From Natrialba taiwanensis DSM 12281 (GTDB lineage: Archaea; Halobacteriota; Halobacteria; Halobacteriales; Natrialbaceae), in assembly GCF_000337595.1 (NCBI RefSeq), contig NZ_AOIL01000070.1, positions 71,676-135,675 on the forward strand: a stretch of 64,000 nt of DNA, read 5' to 3'. The notes below the pieces were generated by a model. That model was not told where the DNA came from, searched no databases, and saw only the letters and a list, made by a program, of their open reading frames with translations. The translations under genes were made by a program, and so were the position numbers. Below, one piece after another: positions 8,727 through 17,631 of the stretch (the stretch's first letter is position 1; each line of letters begins with the position of its first letter).

Positions 8727-9734
8727 TTAGTAGGGTAAAAATGATTTGCTTGTTTTTATACGCTCAAAATCCGGTTTGCAACTGGCACAATCGTAGTGGA
8801 AGCTCGCATCTGATTCAACACTAAATAGATTATTACTTAATCCACCAGTTCGTTTGGCGATTGAACTTGGTTGGAAGCCTGAACTACCATCTCTTCCATC
8901 ACCATGATAATAACAATCAAACACGACTGTTTGATCTGAATAATTCGTAGTTCGATCAATTTCTATTTCGCTCCATGATGACTGATAACCATACGAAATC
9001 CCACCTGGGACAGACACCTCAAAGTATCTCTCACCACCGCTATCAGTGCCATTGTACGGTTCCCAGTCATGAATTTCCATATCTGGATTACTATTTGACC
9101 AATTCATTTCTACTCCTGCATCGTCATTTTCATACCCATTCTTACCTGTCTGGTCGAAGTTTTCCTTATACGCGAATATATCTCTGTTTTCTGTACTCTG
9201 GACAAGTTCATAACTGGACCAGAGGTCACCAAATGAATTATAGTTTGTTCTGGTACCTTCATGTAATATATTCCATTCACTGTCAGATATTGAACTATCA
9301 CCTGTTTCATTTGTAGTTAGTTCTGACTCAATTATTTCTGCCTGTTTATGCGCTTCAGCATGCGCTTTAGGAACTTGAGAGGGATCGTCTGCGAAAGTAA
9401 AATGTTCTCGTACAGTTCCACGCTCATCAACTACAGAAACATAAGAAACTAATCTCCCTGTATTTGATTCTAGTTGTACAAAATATTGTGATTCTTCATC
9501 ATCAACTTCTTGTCGGTAATTTATCACACTCTGTTTTTGGAACTCTTCTATCTCTTGTTGCGATATTTCATCTGAATATGGTCGATTGACAATTGTCATA
9601 TCAACCTGGTGATCTCGGGATGCAGTCGTTACACCAGAAAAACAGACAGCACTCGCGAGCAATCCTATAGCGCCTCGTCGAGATGTGTTCAATTTTCTCG
9701 ATCTATCATTGTGATGGTTGCTATCTTCTACCAT
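8727..9734 (-). CDS. Tat-exported protein of unknown function in AT-rich island
   Basis: A 335-aa protein. I chose the ATG at 9734 because it gives a normal Tat leader: a polar N-region, TSRRGAIGLL as twin-arginine motif at about residues 18-27, then a hydrophobic segment ending near TTAS. An upstream in-frame start at 9827 would bury this signal. The mature part has an alpha/acidic region with YFVQLESNTGRLVSYVSVVD, and a C-terminal half rich in aromatic and beta residues (EVSVPGGISYGYQSSWSEI, VVFDCYYHGDG) with three Cys close to the end (HYDCASCKPDF has two). The family was not recognised. A secreted antagonistic protein is one possibility, given its small membrane neighbour. Confidence 0.75.
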   Translation of the reverse strand: MVEDSNHHNDRSRKLNTSRRGAIGLLASAVCFSGVTTASRDHQVDMTIVNRPYSDEISQQEIEEFQKQSVINYRQEVDDEESQYFVQLESNTGRLVSYVSVVDERGTVREHFTFADDPSQVPKAHAEAHKQAEIIESELTTNETGDSSISDSEWNILHEGTRTNYNSFGDLWSSYELVQSTENRDIFAYKENFDQTGKNGYENDDAGVEMNWSNSNPDMEIHDWEPYNGTDSGGERYFEVSVPGGISYGYQSSWSEIEIDRTTNYSDQTVVFDCYYHGDGRDGSSGFQPSSIAKRTGGLSNNLFSVESDASFHYDCASCKPDFERIKTSKSFLPY

Positions 9735-10245
9735 TGCAATGTACCATATTAACTTCAAAATATTAAGTGTTTTCAACATTCTGATGTCAGTATAATACCC
9801 CATAGTGAGAATGGTTGTTACTAACACACCTGAGAAAAGATTATGTCACTCCCGCTCAACGTATCGATCGTTCCGATGATCTCGACCACGCCACCATCCG
9901 CTCGTCACGCGGCAGCCATCGTCGCTGCCGGGCGAGTTCTCGAGTCCGTCGCCGGCGGGTATCTCGCTGGCAATGGGCTCATCGGTGGCCGTGGACGGGA
10001 TCGCTGACGGCTCCACGTCGTCTCTGACCCCGTCCGCGCCGCGCACGTCTTCGCCGGTCGGGGTCGCTACGACTGTTCCTTTCCGGATTTCTCCATTACG
10101 CAATCGGGGATTCCGCCTTTCGGTTCACGCGACACCGGCCAGCGAGTGCTGCGCGGGGCGACGCCCCCCGCAGTGGATTGGCCACCGGCGGACGCCCGAC
10201 AACACGGGCCGTCCGACCGCCGAGTTCGACTCTCGGCGGGGGCTT
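9735..10245. other. Intergenic region at the right edge of the AT-rich island
   Basis: This 511-nt stretch goes from AT-rich (the probable promoter of the minus-strand secreted protein) back to GC-rich at about 9840. A minus-strand frame at 9846-10103 (85 aa, TTG start) has a somewhat haloarchaeal, acidic composition, but no motif and no proper start. I do not call it a gene. Confidence 0.4.
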
Positions 10246-10590
10246 ATGGATCGCACCCAACCCACAATCGCGGCGACGCTCACCGTTCGCGTGCCGATCA
10301 ACGCGACCGGCAGCCTCGCCGACGGCGCAACGCGCGTCGTCGAACGAATCGACGCCGTCGACCGACTCGAAGACGCCACCGTTCGCGGCATCGATCCCGC
10401 ACTGAACGACACGACGGTCGATCTCCGCGTTCGAGTCGTGTTCAGCGACCCCGCCCGCCGCGACGAGACCGAGGCCAAAACTAAACTCGCGGCCGGCGTC
10501 GGCATCAAAGCCGTCGAAAACGTGGAACCAGAGCCCGCAGAGACAGCAGAGCCGGAGCGATCGCCGACGACGCTCTCGGCCGTCGACTAG
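10246..10590 (+). CDS. Conserved small haloarchaeal protein, function unknown
   Basis: A 114-aa acidic protein. The ATG at 10246 begins MDRTQPTIAATLTVRVPINA, and the body alternates predicted strands and helices (GATRVVERIDAVDRLEDATV, TTVDLRVRVVFSD), which suggests a small alpha/beta domain. The last 25 residues are a disordered E/P/T tail. Longer in-frame starts upstream give Arg/Pro-rich nonsense sequence. There is no membrane or signal segment. It is not linked to its neighbours by overlap. The function is unknown. Confidence 0.7.
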   Translation: MDRTQPTIAATLTVRVPINATGSLADGATRVVERIDAVDRLEDATVRGIDPALNDTTVDLRVRVVFSDPARRDETEAKTKLAAGVGIKAVENVEPEPAETAEPERSPTTLSAVD

Positions 10591-10637
10591 TTCACCGTTC
10601 CGATCGCCGCCACTCGATCGGGACAGCACTTCCAGTC

Positions 10638-11300
10638 TCAGGCCCTCCCGAGCGTGAGCGACCGGTCCCTGTCCACCACCGTATAACCCTGCGCCGCGTA
10701 CGCTTCTTCCTGATAGCGATTCGCAGCCACCAACTGCGTCAACCGGTTCAGCGCGTACCGGCGCGTCGATTCGAACGCGACGACGACCGCTGTGCTCTCC
10801 CCGTCTTCTTCGACGGAGACGCGGTATCGTCCCCACGGTTTCTCGCCCGCCATGATATCGAGTTCGCAGTCGGCACCAGCGGAACTCGTCTCGGAACCGG
10901 AGCGAACGGTTACCGCCATCGTAATCGACCGCTGGCCGAACAGATACGAGTACTCGTACACTCCGCCGTCCGCCGTCGAGCGAACCGTTTCGGCCCTGCC
11001 CCATTGGAACGGAAGCGCCGGCGGCAGCGCGCTCGCGAACTCGTTCCGTACGGCATCGGGATCGGCATCCGTTCGCAAGTGCAACTCACCCTCGGTTTCG
11101 AGCAGCGGAACTCGAACGAGGGCGATAGCTGCGATCGAAAGCCCGAGGGCCGCGAAATACGGCAGAACGACGAACGCGCCAAACACAGCGATCACAGCAA
11201 CCGCCGCGACGAGAAGCGTCAGAAGCCGTTCAGTACGTGTATACCGTTCGGTTAGTGTGCGGATCTGATCCGGGACCTCGACGCCGGCAGTGGCGGACAT
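10638..11300 (-). CDS. Membrane protein with two N-terminal helices, unknown function
   Basis: A 220-aa protein. After about 25 residues there are two adjacent transmembrane segments (LLTLLVAAVAVIAVFGAFVV and YFAALGLSIAAIALVRVPL), then a soluble domain of about 150 residues. That domain has strand-rich stretches (GGVYEYSYLFGQRSITMAV, TAVVVAFESTRRYALNRLTQ) reminiscent of SRPBCC-like polyketide cyclase folds, although I cannot confirm the family. It is divergent from the lipoprotein gene at 11622, and the shared 5' region carries a dispersed repeat copy. Confidence 0.7.
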   Translation of the reverse strand: MSATAGVEVPDQIRTLTERYTRTERLLTLLVAAVAVIAVFGAFVVLPYFAALGLSIAAIALVRVPLLETEGELHLRTDADPDAVRNEFASALPPALPFQWGRAETVRSTADGGVYEYSYLFGQRSITMAVTVRSGSETSSAGADCELDIMAGEKPWGRYRVSVEEDGESTAVVVAFESTRRYALNRLTQLVAANRYQEEAYAAQGYTVVDRDRSLTLGRA

Positions 11301-11621
11301 ACCTAACTCGACACTGTCATGATCGGCTGATGAACGTTCCGAATCGAGTTCTCGTTTCGGTCGGTTGACTGCAGTGCTCCCAGAAGAGAGCGGATCCGTC
11401 GTTACCGTCGGTCGAGACGGGTCGGTTGTCGCCGCTGTCCGTCTCGAGCGGCGTTCGACACCGCCGCTACGAGCGTCGCTTCAGACGATCTGCTGTACCG
11501 ATTTCCCGGCGCAACCGCAGGAAGGTCGCAGTTACGCCGGAACTGAGTACCAACAGTCCGTATCAGGCCCGAAGCAATCAGATATCCAAACTCTCAATAC
11601 TACATTACAGAAACGGAGCGT
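11301..11621. other. Divergent intergenic region with repeat copy A
   Basis: This 321-nt region lies between two divergent genes. It contains one copy of the dispersed repeat (11479-11567). The last 40 nt before the ATG at 11622 are relatively AT-rich (ctcaatactacattac) and may hold the promoter. Confidence 0.5.
11479..11567 (+). repeat. Dispersed intergenic repeat, copy A
   Basis: It shares with copies at 17988-18075 (reverse) and 21556-21643 the core TGTACCGATTTCCCGGCG, then an AACC segment, CGCCGG, ACTGA and CAGTCC in the same order and spacing. CCGGCG (11506-11511) and CGCCGG (11535-11540) can pair as a stem. Confidence 0.75.
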
Positions 11622-12623
11622 ATGTCCCCCAGACGAGATGCAGTCCTCTCGAACGCGACCGACGAGCAGACGAGTTCCGCGGCCCCGTTCTCGCGACGCC
11701 GCGCGCTGCAAGCCGGGATCGCAACGCTGGCCCTGCCGCTGGCTGGCTGTGTAAGCGACTTATCCGACGAGTCGGCTCCAGAAGACGGAGACGGAAACGG
11801 AAACAGAGATGAAGCAGACACTGACGGTACCGACGATGGCAATCAATCGGCCGAGGAGAACGCGGCCAAAGAGCGCGACGACAGCGTCGATACTGCGCTA
11901 TCCGCAGTGGTCGAGACGTACCTCAACGCGGCCGTCGAAGAGGACACGGAGACGATGAGCGAAGTGTCTCATCGACTGAACCCTCTCGATCCCGCCGCGT
12001 TGGAAGAAGAGGGGTGGGAGTTCAGCGGCGGAAACGGCGACGACGATCCCGGCGAGTACGAGACCACCGTGCGATCGAGAGACGCCGCTACCGACGCCGT
12101 CTTCGAACTCGAGGGAAGCGAGTTCTGGTTCGACCGGGACGAACTCGACGACGACCTTGCCGACGAACGGCTCGCGCTTCTCGAGGTCAGTGCCGACGAT
12201 CCGTCCGGTGGGGACCCAACCGTCTGGGTACTCGCCACCGAAAACGGCGAATGGAAGTATCTGTTCTCGGGTCCGGCGGACGACGCGCCGGACGATCCGT
12301 CGGAGGCGTTCGAGGAACCGATCGAGGACGAGGCAAATGACGTCGTCGAGGAAATCAACTGGGAGTACGACAGCCCTACGAGCGACGTGAACCAGGCGGC
12401 GGTCGTCCTCACCGATTCGACCGAGATCGACGCGGAGCGAGTTCGTATCGAGTCGACGATTGCTGGCGGACAGACGGGTGCCTACAATAACGAAGAGTTC
12501 GGCGCAACCTGGACGGGAATCACGTTGTACCTGGAAGTCGATCCTGCGGGCGACCAAATCGTCGTCACCGCGATCGACGGCGACAAGGAAACCGTCGTCC
12601 ACCGGGAGCAGTTCGAACCGTAG
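11622..12623 (+). CDS. Tat-exported lipoprotein, acidic, function unknown
   Basis: A 333-aa protein with a textbook haloarchaeal Tat lipoprotein leader: SRRRALQAGIATLALPLAGC, the lipobox being LAGC at about residues 42-45. A disordered D/E/G/N/T linker of about 45 residues follows. A probable NTF2-like domain comes next (LSAVVETYLNAAVEEDTETM; VWVLATENGEWKYLFSG), and then a C-terminal strand-rich domain (WTGITLYLEVDPAGDQIVVTAI). The protein is expected to sit outside the membrane on a lipid anchor. No enzyme motif is visible. Its nearest neighbour on the left is divergent, so it is probably monocistronic. Confidence 0.85.
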   Translation: MSPRRDAVLSNATDEQTSSAAPFSRRRALQAGIATLALPLAGCVSDLSDESAPEDGDGNGNRDEADTDGTDDGNQSAEENAAKERDDSVDTALSAVVETYLNAAVEEDTETMSEVSHRLNPLDPAALEEEGWEFSGGNGDDDPGEYETTVRSRDAATDAVFELEGSEFWFDRDELDDDLADERLALLEVSADDPSGGDPTVWVLATENGEWKYLFSGPADDAPDDPSEAFEEPIEDEANDVVEEINWEYDSPTSDVNQAAVVLTDSTEIDAERVRIESTIAGGQTGAYNNEEFGATWTGITLYLEVDPAGDQIVVTAIDGDKETVVHREQFEP

Positions 12624-12761
12624 ACGGTCGTTGCGGACTGCTTACTGCCGCGGTCTCACCGATACAGCCCGTCCCGCACAGACCCGTCGAACACGGAGAT
12701 CCGTTGTTCTAGCGGGACACGTCGCACACGACAAGAAATCGTGCGGCTTCACCAGGAAATC

Positions 12762-14807
12762 TCACTCCTGATCGCTCTCGGCGTCATCTCGATCGATCGT
12801 CTCCTCGCGGACCGTCATTCCCTTGCGGCCCAGGTGCTGGAGCTGTCGCCGCGCGAAATCCTCCTCGCGCGTGCCGCGCGTCGCGAGCACGTAGACCAAT
12901 GCGCCGCCTGCCGGCCGCATCGTCCGCCCCGCTCGCTGCGTTCCCTGCCGTCGAGAACCGCCCAACCCGGACGCGACGATCGCCAGATCCGCCGTCGGGA
13001 GGTCGATCCCTTCGTCACCCACCCGCGAGACGATCAACAGGTCGCGCTCGTCGCGCCTGAACTCCTCGAGTAGCCGCCGGCGCTCGTGATGGGGCGTCTC
13101 GCCGCTGAGGAACGGGACGTCGAGCGCGGTTGCGAGTTCACCGCCCTGGTCCAGGTAGTCCACAAAGATGAGGGCCTTCGAGTTCGGCTCCGCGGCGAGG
13201 AGGTAGCGGATCTCGTCGATCTTGCCGCGGTTCTGGGCGGCGATTCGGTACCGCTCGCGTCCGTCGGCGGAGGCGTAGGCGTTTTGCTGTTCGTCGTCGC
13301 CCCACGGGACGTACCGGATCTCGAGTTCGGGTTCGGCGACGAAGCCGTCGTCGAAGAGCGCCTGCCAGTCGGTGCCGATCGGGGGGCCGACGAGGGTGAA
13401 GATCTCGGTCTGGCGGTCGTCTTCCCGGATGGGGCTGGCCGAGAGTCCGAGGCGGTGGCGCGACTGCAGGTGCGTACTTCGCCGGTACACGTCTGAGGGG
13501 ACGTGCTGGCACTCGTCGAAGATCACGAGTCCCCACTCGCGGTCGTCGAACAGCGAGCGGTGGCGGTCCATCCCGGCGATCTGGTAGGTCGCGATGGTAA
13601 CGGGGCGGACGTTCTTCTGGCCGCCGTGGTACTGCCCGATCTGGTGGGGACCGAGCGAGGTGAACTCCTCAATCGTCTCGGCCCACTGGCGGGCGAGGTC
13701 GCGACTCGGAACGAGGACGAGTGTTTCACCCTCGACGTGGGCCATGGCACCCATCGCAGCCACTGTTTTGCCGCTGCCCGGCGGGCCGACGAAGACGCCC
13801 TCGCCGGCCTCGGCGAAGCGGTCGATCCAGGTTTGCTGGTAGTCGCGCAGGGAGACTTCGAGTTCGACGGAGAGATGCTCGCCCGAGTCGAGTTCACGGT
13901 GGTCCTGGACGGGGTAGCCGGCTTCGTAGAGGACGCGCTTGATCGCGGCTTCCGAGCCCTCGCGGACCCAGTCTTCGGTGTCGGAGATGGGGGCGTGGAC
14001 GTGTTCCTCGTCGAGTTTCTGGCGGGCGACGTTGCCCATCACTTCGGGGCTTTTGGCTTCGAGAACGGTGTAGCCCTCCTCGTGTGTCGCCAGCCGGAAC
14101 TGGTGGGCGCGGTCCCACTGGCTCTGGACCCAGTCTTCGAGTTCGGCCGAGCGCTGGCCGAGCGCCTGGCGCATGGTTCGCGCGAGTTCGTCGAAAGAGT
14201 CGTGAGGGGCCTGCCAGACGTCCTCGGGTCTGACGACGTAGCGGTAGCCCTCCTCGCCGTTGCCGTCCGCGAGGTGGGCGAACTGGGCGAGCTGGGCGCG
14301 GGTGAACTGGTCGGGGCGGTCGACGACGATTTCCCGGCGTTTGGGGAAGACGACGACGCGCTCGCGGTCGGTGAGGTCCTCGAGTTCGTTCGGATACCAG
14401 ACGACGGGATCGGCCGAGACGGCAAGGCGTTCGAGATCGCCCCGCTCGGCGAGGGCGTCGAGGCGGTCGCTGACGGCGTCGTGAGATGGCTGGTGATCGA
14501 GCGTGCGCGCGACTTCGCCGGCGGTGAGGACGGGACGGCCGGCCTGCTGGCAGGCGTCGTGGAACGTCTCGAGTGGGAGCGGCGAGTGCGACTCGCCGTC
14601 CGCACCCGTGCTGGCGGGTGCGTCCGCGTCCGTATCCGCATCCGCGTCTGCGTCCGCGTCCGTATCCGCATCCGCGTCTGCGTCCGCGTCCACATTCGGA
14701 TTCTCGTGTTCGTTCCCGTCGGCGGCGTCCACGCTGTCGGTCTCGACGGCGTCGGCGGCAGGAAGGTGCTCGTCGCTGCGCGTCGCTGACGAACGTTCGT
14801 CTGTCAC
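12762..14807 (-). CDS. XPB/Rad25-like superfamily 2 DNA helicase
   Basis: A 681-aa protein. Seen: an N-terminal acidic stretch with a (Asp-Ala/Thr) repeat at about residues 39-63, a winged-helix-like region, a damage-recognition-like segment, then SF2 motor motifs: LRDYQQTWIDRF, Walker A GPPGSGKT near residue 340, DECQHVP (a DExH variant), SASPIRED, ALIFVDYLDQG, and QRAGRTMRPAGG as motif VI. This matches the archaeal XPB family, linked to repair or transcription-associated unwinding. The start appears to be GTG. The Bax1 nuclease partner found beside xpb in some archaea is not adjacent here. It is divergent from the 58-aa gene. Confidence 0.9.
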   Translation of the reverse strand: MTDERSSATRSDEHLPAADAVETDSVDAADGNEHENPNVDADADADADTDADADADADTDADAPASTGADGESHSPLPLETFHDACQQAGRPVLTAGEVARTLDHQPSHDAVSDRLDALAERGDLERLAVSADPVVWYPNELEDLTDRERVVVFPKRREIVVDRPDQFTRAQLAQFAHLADGNGEEGYRYVVRPEDVWQAPHDSFDELARTMRQALGQRSAELEDWVQSQWDRAHQFRLATHEEGYTVLEAKSPEVMGNVARQKLDEEHVHAPISDTEDWVREGSEAAIKRVLYEAGYPVQDHRELDSGEHLSVELEVSLRDYQQTWIDRFAEAGEGVFVGPPGSGKTVAAMGAMAHVEGETLVLVPSRDLARQWAETIEEFTSLGPHQIGQYHGGQKNVRPVTIATYQIAGMDRHRSLFDDREWGLVIFDECQHVPSDVYRRSTHLQSRHRLGLSASPIREDDRQTEIFTLVGPPIGTDWQALFDDGFVAEPELEIRYVPWGDDEQQNAYASADGRERYRIAAQNRGKIDEIRYLLAAEPNSKALIFVDYLDQGGELATALDVPFLSGETPHHERRRLLEEFRRDERDLLIVSRVGDEGIDLPTADLAIVASGLGGSRRQGTQRAGRTMRPAGGALVYVLATRGTREEDFARRQLQHLGRKGMTVREETIDRDDAESDQE
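14620..14691 (-). repeat. 30-bp tandem repeat inside the helicase gene
   Basis: Two full and one partial copies of a 30-bp unit (14620-14649, 14650-14679, then 14680-14691), itself built of 6-bp steps, encode the (DADADADTDA) stretch of the XPB-like protein. The copies are identical, which suggests recent expansion. Confidence 0.85.
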
Positions 14808-14912
14808 TGCAGGCCCTAGCGGTGGCGGGAGTAAACAGATTTCGCTTAGTCGACACGGGCGCAGTAGTCGTGTCGGTCGTTTCCGTGGTGTGGTGTGGCC
14901 TGTGAAAGCGCA

Positions 14913-14921
14913 ACACTATAT
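14913..14921 (+). promoter_or_regulatory. TATA box of the 58-aa gene
   Basis: The sequence cactatatg, preceded by a gaaag BRE-like stretch, is centred about 30 nt before the ATG at 14947. This is the spacing expected for a leaderless haloarchaeal transcript and it supports the small gene. Confidence 0.6.
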
Positions 14922-14946
14922 GTCGACCGAGGCCGTATGAACTCGT

Positions 14947-15123
14947 ATGTTCCGCGCGATCCTCCCGGAGGGACAGATCATGTGTGAGGACTACGACCGA
15001 ACGGACGACGGACTCAGGCTCTACGACGAGAACGGCGAGTTCATCGCGTTCGTCCCGTACGCGAATTTACACGCATTGCTCAACGAGGACGTCTACAACG
15101 AGAACGAGCGGTCGATCATGTAA
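14947..15123 (+). CDS. 58-aa conserved-looking acidic protein
   Basis: A short frame starting MFRAILPEGQIMCEDYDR and continuing with GLRLYDENGEFIAFVPYANL. Codon use is strongly GC3-biased and the composition is acidic, as for real haloarchaeal proteins. The YDENGEFIAFVPY stretch looks like a small beta-hairpin domain. A good TATA box is properly placed. Its stop codon overlaps the last 8 nt of the convergent TFB gene (15116-15123), so the two transcripts share their 3' ends. The function is unknown. Confidence 0.75.
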   Translation: MFRAILPEGQIMCEDYDRTDDGLRLYDENGEFIAFVPYANLHALLNEDVYNENERSIM

Positions 15124-16069
15124 CCGGCGCTTGATCGATCGCGTCGAGTTGCTCCCGGTAGCGGTTTCTGACGGTGACGACGGTGGTCTGGGCGGTGTCG
15201 GCCACGGCTCGTTGTGGGATCGTTTCGTCACAGAGCAGGCCGGCGGCGTAGATAGCAGCGGCGGCGAAGCCGGTCGGTGATTTGCCGGAGTGGAGTCCCT
15301 GTTCGGTCGTCTGTTCGATGATGTCGACGGCTTTGGTTTCGACTGCTTTGCTCACGTCGAGTTCGGAGCAGAACCGGGGGACGAACTGGCGCGGGTTCGT
15401 CGGCTCGAGGTTGATATCGAGTTCGTCGGCGATGTAGCGGTAGGTGCGCCCGATTTCGCGCTGGTCGACTCGCGAGACGGACGTTACTTCCTCGAGACTG
15501 CGCGGAATGCCTTCCTTTCGACAGGCAGTGTAGAGTGCGCTGGTGGCGACGCCTTCGATAGAGCGGCCGCGGATGAGATCCTGCTCGAGGGCCTGCCGGT
15601 AGATGACGCTTGCCGTCTCTTTGACGGGTTTGGGGACGCCGAGAGCGCTGACCATGCGGTCGATTTCCGAGAGAGCGTACTTGAGATTGCGTTCGCCGGC
15701 GTTTTTCGTGCGGATGCGTTCCTGCCAGACGCGCAGCCGGTGGAGTTGGCCGTGCTTGTCGGCTGACATCGAGTGGCCGTTTGCGTCCTTGTTGCGCCAG
15801 TCGATCGTCGTCGTCAGCCCGCGGTCGTGCATCGACTGCGTAAGGGGTGCGCCGACGCGGGAGAGTTCGTCGTGTTCCTGGGCGTTGAACGCGCGCCACT
15901 CCGGACCGTAGTCGATCGGATCTTCGGTGAGGACGAGTCCACATTCCCCGCAGACGCGTTCACCGCGATCCGGATCGTGAATGATCGTCTCAGTTTCGCA
16001 GTCTGGACATAACCCTTGGTCAGCCTCCTGGACCTCGGTTCTGGTCTTGTCGATGATGGACTGCGTCAT
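15116..16069 (-). CDS. tfb: Transcription initiation factor IIB (TFB)
   Basis: A 317-aa TFB that recruits RNA polymerase to TBP-bound promoters and reads the BRE. Seen: a zinc ribbon with CPDC...CGEC (about residues 21-40), a B-reader/linker region (GPEWRAFNAQEHDELSRVGAP), and two cyclin-like repeats (about 115-210 and 215-310), the first with GRSIEGVATSALYTACRKEGIPRS broken up by the usual helices and the second with GKSPTGFAAAAIYAAGLL. Length and order are normal. Haloarchaea carry several TFBs with different promoter preferences; this one lies between two groups of surface-glycan genes that share a special promoter-like motif, but a link is only a hypothesis. Confidence 0.95.
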   Translation of the reverse strand: MTQSIIDKTRTEVQEADQGLCPDCETETIIHDPDRGERVCGECGLVLTEDPIDYGPEWRAFNAQEHDELSRVGAPLTQSMHDRGLTTTIDWRNKDANGHSMSADKHGQLHRLRVWQERIRTKNAGERNLKYALSEIDRMVSALGVPKPVKETASVIYRQALEQDLIRGRSIEGVATSALYTACRKEGIPRSLEEVTSVSRVDQREIGRTYRYIADELDINLEPTNPRQFVPRFCSELDVSKAVETKAVDIIEQTTEQGLHSGKSPTGFAAAAIYAAGLLCDETIPQRAVADTAQTTVVTVRNRYREQLDAIDQAPVT

Positions 16070-17031
16070 CAGTAGTGGACGGAAACCGTGCTATCACTGT
16101 AAGGGGTTCACATGGTTTCGCGAGAAACGCCGACTTACTGCACCCGAAGAGGGCATGACGACGGCGTGTTTCGCGTCCCGAAGCAGTGCCCGAGAGCGGT
16201 CACTTGTCTCGCGAGAGAGTTCGAATCGGACCCGTCCCAGACCGGAAGTCCGGCGATTTCGTCTCCTGATGGGAGTCACACTGGAGAGTGAAAGTGGCGT
16301 CCACCGCCGATGACTGGGTCGAGATAGTAACTGGACGACGAGTAACACTGTAGTTCCCCACGTAAAGATGGCTTTCGAGTGCAAACCGTCAGGAGAATTT
16401 ATGTCGTTCGAGTCAAACGTTTCCTAACAGTGCTGTGTTGCCGACCCGCACACCGACGCCACTCTCCGCATCGATACCGCGTTTCGAGCCACAGTCGTAC
16501 GGCGTCGATACAGACGCCCAATCCATCGATACTGGCGCTGCACTCGATCTCGAATCGTCCACAGCAATCACGCATTCATCGCCTCGACAGCGTCGCGTCG
16601 AGAAGCCGGTCCGTACCCCCTTTGCAGCCGGTGCGAAACGTGGCTGTGCTTAAGAGTGTCTCTGTTGGTGTACAACTTGGTGTGTCAATCGTGACTGCGA
16701 ATTGCCGTTCGAGCGTACAGGGGCCGCTGCCGGTCCGACAGTCCAGTGGTTCGGACACGGCCTGGCGACGGCAGTCCTCGGCTCAAACCGTCCCAGCGGA
16801 ACCACTGGAATCGAACTCTGAGCGACGACGTGTTCACCGGGAACAGGTTCGAACCCGAACTCAGAACCGATACCAAAACCGTTCCCAGAATCGACTCTAC
16901 AATCAACACTCCACACGGGACCAAACCCAACCCCAAATCCAACCCCAACCCCGATCAACCCGGAAACAGTTCGTCCACAACCACTGCAACCGGTCCACCG
17001 GACGGCTCCCAACCGGCGGAGGCACGCGATA
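16070..17031. other. 962-nt region without a recognised gene
   Basis: No frame has convincing composition; the open frames are Arg/Ser/Gln-rich. The last 120 nt before the DUF7344 gene form a G-poor, AC-rich tract (for example aaacccaaccccaaatcc at about 16922), which may be an unstructured leader. There may be promoter elements for TFB on the minus strand near 16090-16120, but I see no clear box. Confidence 0.45.
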
Positions 17032-17631
17032 ATGTCCTCCGTCGATACCTCTCTTCCGGACGAACTCTCCTCCTCCGTCGGCGACGCCGAAACTGACGAC
17101 CAACTCTCCAAAGACGTCATTTTCGAACTCCTGAAGAACCGCCGCCGACGCGAAGTCCTCACCTACCTGCTCGAGGCCGACGAAACCGTCACGCTCGGTG
17201 AACTCGCCGAACAGATCGCCGCCTGGGAGAACGATACGAGCGTTAATGCCCTCAGTTCGGACCAGCGAAAGCGGGTCTACGTCGCGCTCTATCAGACCCA
17301 TCTCCCAAAAATGGACGATGCCGGTATCGTCGAATACGATCAGGATCGCGGACTGATCTCGCTGGCGGACAACGCCGACCTGCTGATGATGTATCTGGAT
17401 ACAGATACCCACCGACAGGACCGATGGGATCGGTGGTACGCCGGCCTGAGTGTGGCCGGTGGCCTCCTCGTTAGTGCGGCACTGATTGGTCTTCCTGGGC
17501 TCACGGCCCTCCCAACGGTTGCGATCGCTGGCGGTGTCGTCGCCGCGTTTTTCGTCCTCTCGCTCGCCCACGTCGCGACGAACCGCCAGCACGAACGCGA
17601 TGTCGACGGCAAACTCTCCCGAATCGAGTAA
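17032..17631 (+). CDS. DUF7344 winged-helix protein with two membrane helices
   Basis: A 199-aa protein. Seen: an N-terminal winged helix (VIFELLKNRRRREVLTYLLE; LGELAEQIAAWEND), the family signature RKRVYVALYQTHLPKMD-AGIVEYD, then two transmembrane helices near residues 140-185 (WYAGLSVAGGLLVSAALIGL and TVAIAGGVVAAFFVLSLAHV). This is the layout of haloarchaeal DUF7344 proteins, presumed membrane-bound transcription regulators. Two paralogues lie at 40840 and 45170. The start is the ATG at 17032, after a long G-poor leader. The target genes are unknown. Confidence 0.88.
   Translation: MSSVDTSLPDELSSSVGDAETDDQLSKDVIFELLKNRRRREVLTYLLEADETVTLGELAEQIAAWENDTSVNALSSDQRKRVYVALYQTHLPKMDDAGIVEYDQDRGLISLADNADLLMMYLDTDTHRQDRWDRWYAGLSVAGGLLVSAALIGLPGLTALPTVAIAGGVVAAFFVLSLAHVATNRQHERDVDGKLSRIE

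Larger units (their letters stand above)
8440..9840. other. AT-rich island of probable foreign origin
   Basis: Base composition falls abruptly at both edges, from GC-rich to AT-rich with A/T-ending codons. The island holds two minus-strand genes (8727-9734 and 8501-8656). No integrase, tRNA or flanking direct repeat is visible, so how it was acquired is unclear. Confidence 0.75.

Noticed and set aside
9846-10103. 85-codon minus frame beside the island
   Set aside because: Somewhat halophilic composition, but only a TTG start, no promoter, no motif and a Trp/Arg-rich end.
15800-16000. TFB as pseudogene because of convergent overlap
   Set aside because: All domains including both Cys pairs and both cyclin repeats are intact, so the overlap is only in the last codons.
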